In this document: piece after piece, positions 55,767 through 64,000 of the stretch
Position numbering within the stretch: the first letter of the stretch is position 1
Layout of the letters: each line of letters begins with the position of its first letter
The notes under the pieces: generated by a model
What the model was told of the DNA's origin: nothing
The model's input: the letters and a program-made list of their open reading frames with translations, nothing else
Databases searched by the model: none
Program-made: the position numbers and the translations under genes
Source: Butyrivibrio fibrisolvens
GTDB lineage: Bacteria > Bacillota > Clostridia > Lachnospirales > Lachnospiraceae
Reading direction: 5' to 3'
Assembly: GCF_023206215.1 (NCBI RefSeq)
Contig: NZ_CP065800.1
Span: 2,108,001-2,172,000 of the forward strand
Length of the DNA: 64,000 nt

Positions 55767-58700
55767 ATGACAAAAATATCAGAAGAGAGAATCAATAAAG
55801 TAATTAATACAACAGCAACAGAGTGTAGTGAAGCGGATTTTATGCTTACGCATATGCCGTTTAATTCGTTAGTTGATTATATTAAACCTATTGAAGGTAG
55901 TACACAGCACCTTTTTATTGAAGATAATCTTTATGACAATGCAACTGTATTTACCGAAGATGATCTTCTTGATGATATGATAGCAAATGCTAATAATCAT
56001 CAGTTTATTATGATACAAGGTAAAAATGGGTGTGGAAAATCACATTTAGTAAGATGGCTATATTATCAATTTAGAAAGAATAATGATGAAAATATAGAAA
56101 AAAGCATCTTTATTCCGCGTTCTAAAAACACCCTTAAGGCAACAATTAGAACTATTCTTGATGCTAATATTCTACCAGAAGATAGAACTAAATATTATCT
56201 CGACAAAATTAGTGCTGGTACTACAGAAATGTCAGATGTGGAGTTTAGGGATACGGTCTATTCAACTCTTAAGGTGCGAGTTAAGAATTATGAGGGAGAT
56301 AATATTGATAAGATACTAAAAGAAAAACTGTATCATTATTTGTCTGATCCTGTTGTAGAACAGACTATCTTTATGTGCGAAGATGGGCCAATAGATAAGT
56401 TGTGTAACAAAATAACTGGAAAAATAGTTCTACGTGATGGAGAAGATATATTTGAGGATGATGCTATTATGTTCTCTCCTTCCGATATAGCTAAGCATTT
56501 GCAGTCTTCAAATCATAAGGCAGACAGGGAAACACTTGAGTTAGCTAAACTTTTAGCTACAAATAAAAAAGAGTGTTTGAAGGTAACACAATATTTAAAT
56601 TCACTTGTTGAGATAGTTATAAAAAGAACGTTGAATTTTTCTGGAAGCGATTTACGAGATGTTTTTGACGAAATCAGAACTGAGTTAAAAAAACGCGGTC
56701 AAAAATTGTCTCTTTTTATTGAAGATATTAATATTTTTACAGGAATTGATAGTGAAATCATAGAAGTATTAATCAATAAGCATACCGATGTTGGCAATGA
56801 TAATCTATGTCGTATTCTTTCGGTAATTGGATCAACAGATGCCTTTTTTGATCGTTTTCATACAAGTTTACAAGAGAGATTGACTAGGAATGTTGTTATT
56901 CTAGAGAAATCATTGCTGAAAAAAGATGAGTGGATTATTGAATTCGCAGCTAAGTATATTAATGCTATTAATTTATCTTCAGATGATAGCGATAAGTGGT
57001 ATACAAAAAAGGGTGGAGATATACCAGTTTGGGAATGTGCATATGATTTTGCAGATGTGATGGTTAATGGAAAGAAAATGTCTGTATTTCCATTTAATAG
57101 GAATGCTCTATTGAATATGTACAGACTACTTCCAGATAGTTCAAAGTCACCTAGATGTTTTTTGAAAGATGTAATTAAGCATGTTGAATTAAAGTGGCTA
57201 AGTTTTGGACCTAAGATTATTAGCGAAGAGCGTAATTTTCATAATGCAAGTATAGTTACTTTGGGAAGAATGGAAGAAAAGGATGAAGTACTAAATGAAA
57301 ATTTTGATCCTATAAGCGAACAAAAGGAAAGAGAAATTTTAATTAAAATTTGGGGGAATGGAACTTTTTCTCGTGGCGCAAATGGCGAGATAGGCGATGT
57401 TCCGCCGACACTTTTTGAATTTTTTGGATTACATCTTGGAGCTTCAGCTACATCAGTTTTTGTTTCGGCAGATGATAATAAAGAAAACGATAACATTAAT
57501 GCCATAGGTAAGGCAGAAGAGAATGCATCTATTGAGCATAATCAAAAAGAAATAGAAGTCCAAAAGAAAAAATCTAGACAAGAAGAAAAATTAGAAGACG
57601 ATATAAGCCAAATTAAGCGCTGGTATGATGATCCTGCTGTAAAATTGAAAATCATAAGAGAACCTAAAGAGTATATTTGTAAATATATTCTTGAAAACAT
57701 TAATTGGGAGCATGAGGGACTGAGTTACAACTTAGTATCAAAAGTTTTAAACGCAAGAAATATCTATATTGAAGGGCAGAATGTTTCAGGTAATGGCATA
57801 ATTAAGATTGATAGAAATCTTGAATCGTACCAGTTATTAAGGGCATTGTATAACTATAATTTTTATAAAGGATGGGATTATGAAAATGGTGACGAACAGT
57901 TTGTTAGCGCCAAAGCATGGTTAATTAACCACCGAAACGAATTGGTAAGCATAATCAAAAAAGAAATTGCTGGAGAACAGGATATCGATTACATTGTAGT
58001 GAAATCAGCAATGGTATATTTACTTGTAAAAGGGAAAATAAGCTCATTTGATAAAAAGAATGTAATAAAGGCTCTGTTTTCTTTAAATAGAAAGAGCAAA
58101 AGCTTTGCTTTAAAAAGTGATAAATGGTCTTCTATTGATTCTAGGATGGATGATAATAGTGATGTAATAATGGATTTACTCAATATACGTTTTAGAACTT
58201 ATATAGGTAGTAGTAATGAAAGCAGTTACTTTTATATTGATGAGACTAGATTGTCCTCTGTTGTTGAAAAGGTGTTAGAAGAGGGGATTATTTCGGATTT
58301 TGTAATAAAGGGAGTATTACCTAATGATGCTTTGATAGTAGAGGCTCTAAAACTATTAAGTGTCTTTGCGGAATCCAAAGATGACATAATGAATGAAGAG
58401 CTGGAGGTTGCCAAAAATTCAAAGAGAAAACTAGAGCAATGGCTTGGAAATGACATCGATGAAAAAATAGTAAATAAAACCAATATGGAAATGTTACGTT
58501 ACCTGAAGTTCATAAGAAATGATTGTAATTTGCCTTATGAAGATGTTTCACTAAAGGTAATTTATGATGACTCATTTTCTATGGAGCTATTGAATTTAGT
58601 TCGTTCTCTTAACAAGATATCAAGAACGAAGAGTTGCGATGATGTATTTTTGTTATTAGCAAAATTAAATACTGAGACCTTGAAAAAATATGTGTGTGCT

Positions 58701-58835
58701 TTTGAGGCTTTTGAAAAATTGATATCAGAAAAAAATAGTATATTTACTTCAAATATTGATAGATCATTAGATCAAAAAGCAACCAGAATCAAAGAAGGGA
58801 TAAAAGCTAGCCTAGATAGTGTTAGTAATATGTGA
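55767..58835 (+). CDS. Large ATPase (DpdH-like)
   Basis: 1,022 residues. Walker A GKNGCGKS lies at 85-92 in IMIQGKNGCGKSHLVRWLYY, and a Walker B-like LSLFIEDINIFTGID lies near 315, so it is a STAND/AAA-type NTPase. The C-terminal half is helical with a Lys/Glu linker around residue 600. Size and the preceding DpdE/F/G-like genes match DpdH. Such ATPases may act as sensor or motor in restriction. Homology is tentative outside the P-loop. Confidence 0.7.
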   Translation: MTKISEERINKVINTTATECSEADFMLTHMPFNSLVDYIKPIEGSTQHLFIEDNLYDNATVFTEDDLLDDMIANANNHQFIMIQGKNGCGKSHLVRWLYYQFRKNNDENIEKSIFIPRSKNTLKATIRTILDANILPEDRTKYYLDKISAGTTEMSDVEFRDTVYSTLKVRVKNYEGDNIDKILKEKLYHYLSDPVVEQTIFMCEDGPIDKLCNKITGKIVLRDGEDIFEDDAIMFSPSDIAKHLQSSNHKADRETLELAKLLATNKKECLKVTQYLNSLVEIVIKRTLNFSGSDLRDVFDEIRTELKKRGQKLSLFIEDINIFTGIDSEIIEVLINKHTDVGNDNLCRILSVIGSTDAFFDRFHTSLQERLTRNVVILEKSLLKKDEWIIEFAAKYINAINLSSDDSDKWYTKKGGDIPVWECAYDFADVMVNGKKMSVFPFNRNALLNMYRLLPDSSKSPRCFLKDVIKHVELKWLSFGPKIISEERNFHNASIVTLGRMEEKDEVLNENFDPISEQKEREILIKIWGNGTFSRGANGEIGDVPPTLFEFFGLHLGASATSVFVSADDNKENDNINAIGKAEENASIEHNQKEIEVQKKKSRQEEKLEDDISQIKRWYDDPAVKLKIIREPKEYICKYILENINWEHEGLSYNLVSKVLNARNIYIEGQNVSGNGIIKIDRNLESYQLLRALYNYNFYKGWDYENGDEQFVSAKAWLINHRNELVSIIKKEIAGEQDIDYIVVKSAMVYLLVKGKISSFDKKNVIKALFSLNRKSKSFALKSDKWSSIDSRMDDNSDVIMDLLNIRFRTYIGSSNESSYFYIDETRLSSVVEKVLEEGIISDFVIKGVLPNDALIVEALKLLSVFAESKDDIMNEELEVAKNSKRKLEQWLGNDIDEKIVNKTNMEMLRYLKFIRNDCNLPYEDVSLKVIYDDSFSMELLNLVRSLNKISRTKSCDDVFLLLAKLNTETLKKYVCAFEAFEKLISEKNSIFTSNIDRSLDQKATRIKEGIKASLDSVSNM

Positions 58836-58843
58836 GGTAAGTT

Positions 58844-59503
58844 ATGTTAATAGAGGATATTTCTTATTCTATAAAACAGGGAAACAAGTATTTGAGTTCA
58901 AAGGTTGCTAAAAATAATGTTAGTGACCTTGAAAAGATTCAGATGGACTTGTCTCCTATTATCGTAGATATTATAAAATTGTACGCCCAAAGAAAAGTGT
59001 ATGAGAAGCTCGAAGATTTAGAAGAGGAAAATATTAAATCAATTAGGGGATATTTGAATTCTATAAGAAAAGATATAGAGCTAGATAATACAGAAGATAT
59101 TCTAAATAATATGAGCTTTCTGAAAACTAGAATCACAGAAGAAAAAAATTATCTTACAAAAATATGGCGTACTTATAAAAATGACCGTATTAATTCTTAT
59201 GCGAAACTTATCAATGCGTTAGCAAATATTATAGATAATGGCGAAGTTCTTGATGAATTAGGGAAACTTAAAAGTGATATAGATAAAGTAGACGTAGGAA
59301 ACGATAAAGAAATTGATATGATTTCAGACTATATAAAAAAAAGCAAAGAGTTGATAAAGTCACTTTCGCTCGATGAGGATACGGAGAAGTTTGTAATAAG
59401 TATTACGGATGGAGAAGATATTAGCCTGGCAGATGTGAAAAATTCTACTATGAATTGGCTTGAAGATCATAGATTATTGACTAAAATAAAGCTTGTTTTG
59501 TAG
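58844..59503 (+). CDS. Coiled-coil protein of the island, unknown
   Basis: 219 residues, almost entirely charged helices (LEDLEEENIKSIRGYLNSIR, DYIKKSKELIKSLS), likely coiled coil. ATG 58844 follows GAGGTAAG, 8 bases after the ATPase gene. It ends the first transcription unit; the dnd promoter follows. No family recognised. Confidence 0.7.
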   Translation: MLIEDISYSIKQGNKYLSSKVAKNNVSDLEKIQMDLSPIIVDIIKLYAQRKVYEKLEDLEEENIKSIRGYLNSIRKDIELDNTEDILNNMSFLKTRITEEKNYLTKIWRTYKNDRINSYAKLINALANIIDNGEVLDELGKLKSDIDKVDVGNDKEIDMISDYIKKSKELIKSLSLDEDTEKFVISITDGEDISLADVKNSTMNWLEDHRLLTKIKLVL

Positions 59504-59510
59504 ATATCAA

Positions 59511-59558
59511 TTGACACGAACACCCTACTTAAGTATACTACTTAAGTAGGGTGTTTTT
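59511..59558 (+). promoter_or_regulatory. dnd promoter embedded in a long palindromic operator
   Basis: TTGACA (59511-59516), 17-base spacer and TATACT (59534-59539) form a strong sigma-A type promoter. A perfect inverted repeat with 17-base arms (59519-59535 and 59539-59555, 3-base centre) covers the spacer and -10 box, so a bound dimer would block transcription. The downstream T run means it may also act as a terminator for the upstream operon. DndB is a known repressor of dnd genes in other bacteria, so it is a candidate binder. Confidence 0.78.
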
Positions 59559-59570
59559 GCGGAGGAAGAT

Positions 59571-60632
59571 ATGAACTATTGTTATAAATTTCCTGTGGTA
59601 AAAGGCGTTCAGGCTGGCAAAGATTATTATATTGCTATGGTGCCGTTAAAAATGATATCAGCATTGTTTCCGAATGATGAAGAATATGTTCTCCCAGAGC
59701 ATAGAGCTCAGAGGAAATTAAATGAATCCAGAATTCCAGAAATAAAAAGGTATATGTTGAATAATAGAGATTCTTATGTCTTTTCAGCGTTAGCAGCAAG
59801 TATAGATGGCGAATATCGATTTGTTTCAACAGACCAAGAAGATTTGGGCATTTTAGAAGTATCTATGGATGCTCATTTCTTAATTAATGATGGGCAGCAT
59901 AGAAAAGCTGCAATATTAGCAGCACTTGAAGAAGCTCCAGAACTATCAGATGAAACAATTTCGGTTGTTTTTTACGAAGATATGGGACTGGAAAGAAGTC
60001 AACAAATGTTTACAGATCTAAATAAGCATGCAGTTAAGACTTCCAATTCAATAGCTGAATTATATGATTCAAGGGATGAGCTTGCAGTACGTACGAGAGC
60101 TGTAGTTAAGGCCGTCTCATTTTTTGATGAATATATTGATAAAGAAAAAGATATTTTAGGTAAGTTTTCATCATCGCTATTTACTTTAAACAATCTGTAT
60201 ACAGCTAATAAGCGAATACTTAGAAGATATACTTGTGATGATAAATTTGAGAACTTTTGTATTGCTTATTGGAATATTGTTTCAGAACATATGGTTCCTT
60301 GGAAAGATATGCATGAGAGAGTTATTAGTAAAACAGAGTTAAGAGAAAAGTATATTGCAGCACAAGCCGTGGTTTTACAAGCTTTAGGCCGTGTTGGCGG
60401 ATGCTTGTTTGATAATTGCAAAGAAAGTGATCTTGAAAAGTTACTAATAAGATTAGAAACAATTGATTGGAAGAGAAGTCATAAAGAATGGCAGCAAAGA
60501 GTAATAAAACCCAATGGTAGAATGATAAATAATGAGAAAGCAATAGTTTTAGCTGCAAATCTAATTAAGAAAAAAATCGGTATACCTCTTTCTAACGAAG
60601 AAAAAGAGGCAGAAAAAGAAATAAGTAGGTGA
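59571..60632 (+). CDS. dndB: DNA sulfur modification protein DndB
   Basis: 353 residues. The DGQHR motif (LINDGQHRKAAILAAL, 107-111) and ParB-like fold define the DndB/DGQHR family; also RFVSTDQEDLGILEVS and FTDLNKHAVKTSNS-type text. DndB regulates dnd transcription and modification frequency but is not needed for sulfur insertion. ATG 59571 follows GCGGAGGAAG within the promoter region's transcript. dndC starts 4 bases after its stop. Confidence 0.88.
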   Translation: MNYCYKFPVVKGVQAGKDYYIAMVPLKMISALFPNDEEYVLPEHRAQRKLNESRIPEIKRYMLNNRDSYVFSALAASIDGEYRFVSTDQEDLGILEVSMDAHFLINDGQHRKAAILAALEEAPELSDETISVVFYEDMGLERSQQMFTDLNKHAVKTSNSIAELYDSRDELAVRTRAVVKAVSFFDEYIDKEKDILGKFSSSLFTLNNLYTANKRILRRYTCDDKFENFCIAYWNIVSEHMVPWKDMHERVISKTELREKYIAAQAVVLQALGRVGGCLFDNCKESDLEKLLIRLETIDWKRSHKEWQQRVIKPNGRMINNEKAIVLAANLIKKKIGIPLSNEEKEAEKEISR

Positions 60633-60636
60633 CAAA

Positions 60637-62178
60637 ATGGACGTGAATACAAGTAATGAAAAAAGTGAAGTGACTATTACGAATGAATCCATAAGATGTT
60701 TATTAACAACAGTAAGGAATTTATATCTATGTGATGATATTCCTTGGGTTATTGGATATTCCGGAGGAAAGGATAGTACAGCAACAGTTCAATTGGTTTG
60801 GATGGCTATACAAGGACTTCCGAAATCGCTTCGCAAAAAGACAGTTCATGTTATAAATACAGATACTTTAGTTGAATCACCTGTTGTATCAAAATGGGTG
60901 AAGAGATCACTAGAATTTATGGATGAGGCAGCTGAAGAACAAGATATGCCATTTGTAACACATCAGTTAACTCCTGCAGCTGACAATACATTCTGGGTTA
61001 ATTTTATAGGTAGAGGTTATCCGTTTCCAAGAAAAAAACTTCGTTGGTGTACAGATCGATTGAAAATACAGCCTGTTAATAATTTTGTTAAAGATAAAAT
61101 AGCAGAGCACGGCGAAATAATTATGGTAATTGGCACACGTAAAGCTGAAAGTGCGAGACGTGCTAAAACCATGGCTTATTATGAAAAAAAGCGTGTAAGA
61201 GAACTTCTTAGTCCTAATCCTTCACTTGCGAACGAACTTGTTTTCTCTCCACTTGAAGATTGGAATGATAATGATGTTTGGGTATTCTTAATGCAACATA
61301 AGAATCCTTGGGGATATTCAAACAAGGAGTTGCTTACTTTATATAGAGGAGCAACTGCGGATGGAGAATGTCCACTTATGATAGGCAAAGGACTTCCGAG
61401 CTGTGGAAGAAGTAGATTTGGTTGCTGGGTTTGTACCATGGTTGAAAAGGACAAATCAATGGAAGCTATGATAGCAAACGATTCTGAGAAGGAATGGATG
61501 TCTTCATTACTAGAATTTAGAAATAAATTTGGTGATGAAGAACATGATAGAGAGCGAAGAAGCTTTAGAAAGATGGCAGGTTATCTGCAGGGAAGTTATA
61601 AGCAGTTATATCATGGCCCTTATAAGAAGGAAGTCAGAGAAGAGTGGTTGCGTGATTTATTAGAGGTTCAAAAAGATATAAATGAAAATGGTCCTGCTGA
61701 ATTTGCTGACCTTCAATTAATTACGCTTCCAGAGCTTAGAAATATCCGTAGAATATGGGTAAATGAAAAGCATGAGTTTGATGATTCTCTCCCTAGAATA
61801 TACAAAGAGGTGACAGGAAAGGAATTTGATGATCCTGAATGGATTAGTTCTAATTCTTTCCAGTCAGAGGAATGGGATATTTTAAAATCAGTTGTCGAAG
61901 AGTTATATCCTGATGAAGAATTAGCATTTGAAATGGCTTATAGTCTGGTTGATATTGAGAATAAGTCTAGTGGATTAAATCAGAGAAAAGGTATAGCAGA
62001 TGCATTAGAAAATACAATAAAGAGAACATATTACAAAAACGAGGAAGATGCAAGACAGTTTTATCTAGGACAAACAGAACGAAAACGAGATCTTGGGGGC
62101 AAGTACAATGCGCTTGCACTTGATGATTCATATGATGAACCATACGAAACAGATGATGACGAGGAAGATAAGGAATGA
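60637..62178 (+). CDS. dndC: DNA phosphorothioation sulfurtransferase DndC
   Basis: 513 residues. PAPS-reductase-like PP-loop SGGKDS at 42-47 binds and hydrolyses ATP. Cys245, Cys256, Cys263 and Cys266 (the last three in SCGRSRFGCWVCT) are the likely 4Fe-4S ligands. DndC activates the DNA backbone oxygen for exchange with sulfur provided by a cysteine desulfurase (DndA or IscS, not in this window). Ends in an acidic tail; its stop overlaps dndD by 4 bases. Confidence 0.92.
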   Translation: MDVNTSNEKSEVTITNESIRCLLTTVRNLYLCDDIPWVIGYSGGKDSTATVQLVWMAIQGLPKSLRKKTVHVINTDTLVESPVVSKWVKRSLEFMDEAAEEQDMPFVTHQLTPAADNTFWVNFIGRGYPFPRKKLRWCTDRLKIQPVNNFVKDKIAEHGEIIMVIGTRKAESARRAKTMAYYEKKRVRELLSPNPSLANELVFSPLEDWNDNDVWVFLMQHKNPWGYSNKELLTLYRGATADGECPLMIGKGLPSCGRSRFGCWVCTMVEKDKSMEAMIANDSEKEWMSSLLEFRNKFGDEEHDRERRSFRKMAGYLQGSYKQLYHGPYKKEVREEWLRDLLEVQKDINENGPAEFADLQLITLPELRNIRRIWVNEKHEFDDSLPRIYKEVTGKEFDDPEWISSNSFQSEEWDILKSVVEELYPDEELAFEMAYSLVDIENKSSGLNQRKGIADALENTIKRTYYKNEEDARQFYLGQTERKRDLGGKYNALALDDSYDEPYETDDDEEDKE

Positions 62179-64000
62179 TCATAAAAAAACTTATTTTGCA
62201 TAATTTTGGAGTTTATGCAGATACAAATATAATGGAATTCACTGGAAAGAAACCCGTTGTTCTAATTGGCGGAATGAACGGAAGAGGTAAAACGACAATT
62301 CTAGAAGCGGTTTTATTAAGCCTTTATGGTTCGAATTCATTTGCATATACAGAGAGTAAATACCAATCATATGGTCAATATTTGAAATCATATATTAACA
62401 AGAAAGATGGTACACTGTCATCTTTTGTTGAAATAATTTTTCTATGGATAATTCTGATGAAGAAGTATATCAAGTTCATCGTGAATGGGATTCAAATACC
62501 CAAAGGGTACATGAGAAAATATGGGTTAAGAAGAATGGCGAAGATAGTCCTTTTTTAACAGAAAACTGGCCGATGTTCGTAGAAAGTATATTACCAAGCG
62601 CATTATCTAATTTTTTCTTCTTCGATGGTGAGAAAATTGCAGAACTAGCAGTAGAAGAAACTAGCCACCAAATGAAAGAATCAATAAAGGCTATGCTTGG
62701 AATATCAGTTCTTGATATTCTTGATAATGATATTAGTAAATTAATTACAAGAATCGGCAAGAAAATTTCATCAAATCAAGATCTTACTAAATTGGAAGAG
62801 CTTAGAAATGAAAAAGAAGCTGTCGGTGAAGAATTAAGAATGATTGATGAAGAGATAGATGAAGTTGAGAAAAAGAAAACTAGATTAATTAACGAATTGG
62901 AAAATCTTAATTCTGAATATCAAGTAAAAGGTGGAGATATTGTTGAACAAAAACATGATTTAATGCAGGAGAGAGCCAATAAGCTTAACGCACTTGCCAG
63001 CAATCAGGATGATAGATTTGAGATGGCGGCAGGAGAATTGCCTTTATCACTAGTGATGCCATTATTAGCTGATATTAGAGATGAAGGTGAAAAAGAGCAT
63101 GATAAGAGGATATCTTCTTTTGCGCTAAGTAAAATAAATGAATTGTACGCTGATTTTAAAGGGAAAGATGAAAATACTGACAAGTTTATATCTTTTATGA
63201 AAGAGAAAATCAACGCTAATCAAAGTGAAAACATATATAATCTGTCAGACGCAACATTATATAAAGTCGGTATGCTGTATGATCATGGCCTTAATAATGC
63301 TAAAGAGCAGACAAAAAAACTCATAGATGATGAAAAGGAATATCAAAAGAATATAGATGTAATTGACGGATACTTGTCTGTTGATATCAATGAGAAAGAA
63401 TTAAGTGAGCTATATAAGACTATAAAATCAACAGAAAAGGAAATTGCTAATTGCGAAGTTGAAATAGAAGATTACCATAAGAAGAGATCAAGCATAAATA
63501 GTAATTATATTTTGACATCTGCTGAATTTAGTAGGATGGCAGAAAGTGTATTATCTTCGCTTGAAGCAGTGGATTCTGACGAAAGAGTCGTTAAGTATGC
63601 TCATATGGCGAAAGATATAATAGATCAATATAGAATTAGATTACAAGCAAGAAAAACTAGTATTCTTGCTTCAACAATGACTTCATGCTACAAGAAATTA
63701 GCAAATAAGAAGAACTTGGTATCTAATATTGAGATGGATCCTGAAACTTTGGATCTTACATATTTAAATAAAGATGGAGAGATAGTAACTAAAGAGCGCT
63801 TATCTGCAGGAGAAAAGCAATTGATGGTAATTTCATTGTTATGGTCTTTAGCAATTTGCTCTCAGAAAAAGCTTCCGGTTATTATTGATACACCATTATC
63901 AAGACTAGATTCAGCGCATAGAGAATCATTGATTACAACTTATTTCCCTAATGCAAGTGAGCAGACAATAATACTGTCTACAGATTCTGAAATAGATGAG
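62175..64000 (+). CDS. dndD: DNA sulfur modification ATPase DndD, frameshifted and cut by the window end
   Basis: An SMC/Rad50-like ATPase: Walker A GGMNGRGKT at 32-40, a long coiled coil (about 210-480), the signature KERLSAGEKQLMVISLLW near 63799, and Walker B VIIDTPLSRLD near 63880, still open at the right edge. The first frame stops at 62556-62558, while the true sequence resumes as SMDNSDEEVYQVHREWD from about 62441. One additional T in the run at 62437-62441 restores it. DndD works with DndC and DndE to nick or open DNA for sulfur insertion. dndE probably lies beyond the window. Confidence 0.85.

Overview
The window looks like a chromosome segment of a low-GC Firmicute of the family Lachnospiraceae, most likely a rumen or gut Butyrivibrio-type bacterium. 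The evidence is the plant-polysaccharide enzymes (a family 2 glycosidase tail, a family 8 oligoxylanase, a family 30 glycosidase tail), the LytTR/DUF3021/ABC module, the C_GCAxxG_C_C protein, strong AGGAGG-type ribosome sites and rho-independent terminators. No rRNA, tRNA or CRISPR array was recognised.

Region 1 (1-30.6 kb) is ordinary host chromosome with worn patches. It holds a fused methyltransferase-like/YdcF membrane protein, a three-gene ABC-2 exporter, a CapA-like protein, a LytTR-regulated ABC exporter, two Fe-S proteins, an HxlR regulator, a ComB-like phosphatase, the oligoxylanase, a CPBP protease, a LysR/YeiH pair, a chemotaxis receptor, a VanX-type dipeptidase and a lipoprotein with an HExxH site. 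Between them lie gene relics: a GH30 tail, three Rpn (PD-(D/E)XK transposase-like) fragments, a decayed manA, a truncated DinB-like gene and a duplicated acidic-tail protein. Two stand-alone P-loop ATPase genes each sit behind an unusual promoter-proximal direct-repeat array.

Region 2 (30.6-40 kb) is AT-rich accessory DNA: an ABC-three-component (ABC-3C) defence-type operon, a two-gene unit with a TIR-like product, and a complete IS1634/IS4-type insertion sequence with 14-bp terminal repeats and two passenger genes. Copies of a small RYFYEHY-containing gene flank the ABC-3C block.

Region 3 (40.2 kb to the end) is the most striking part: about 24 kb of tightly packed, same-strand genes. They encode a RelE-like/UvrD helicase, a NERD-nuclease/UvrD helicase, an AddB-like Fe-S protein, two unknown proteins, an SNF2 helicase, a RecQ helicase, an unknown protein, a large ATPase and a coiled-coil protein. 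The SNF2/RecQ/small/ATPase set resembles DpdE-F-G-H of 7-deazaguanine DNA-modification islands. After a palindromic promoter/operator come dndB, dndC and dndD of DNA phosphorothioation, with dndD running off the window. My reading is that DNA sulfur modification here is coupled to a restriction or effector module of Dpd-like and AddAB-like enzymes instead of the usual DptFGH proteins.

Six genes are split by single-base changes, mostly in short homopolymers, although both halves are otherwise well preserved. These are either sequencing or assembly errors or real phase-variable or inactivating mutations. I annotate the genes as frameshifted units.
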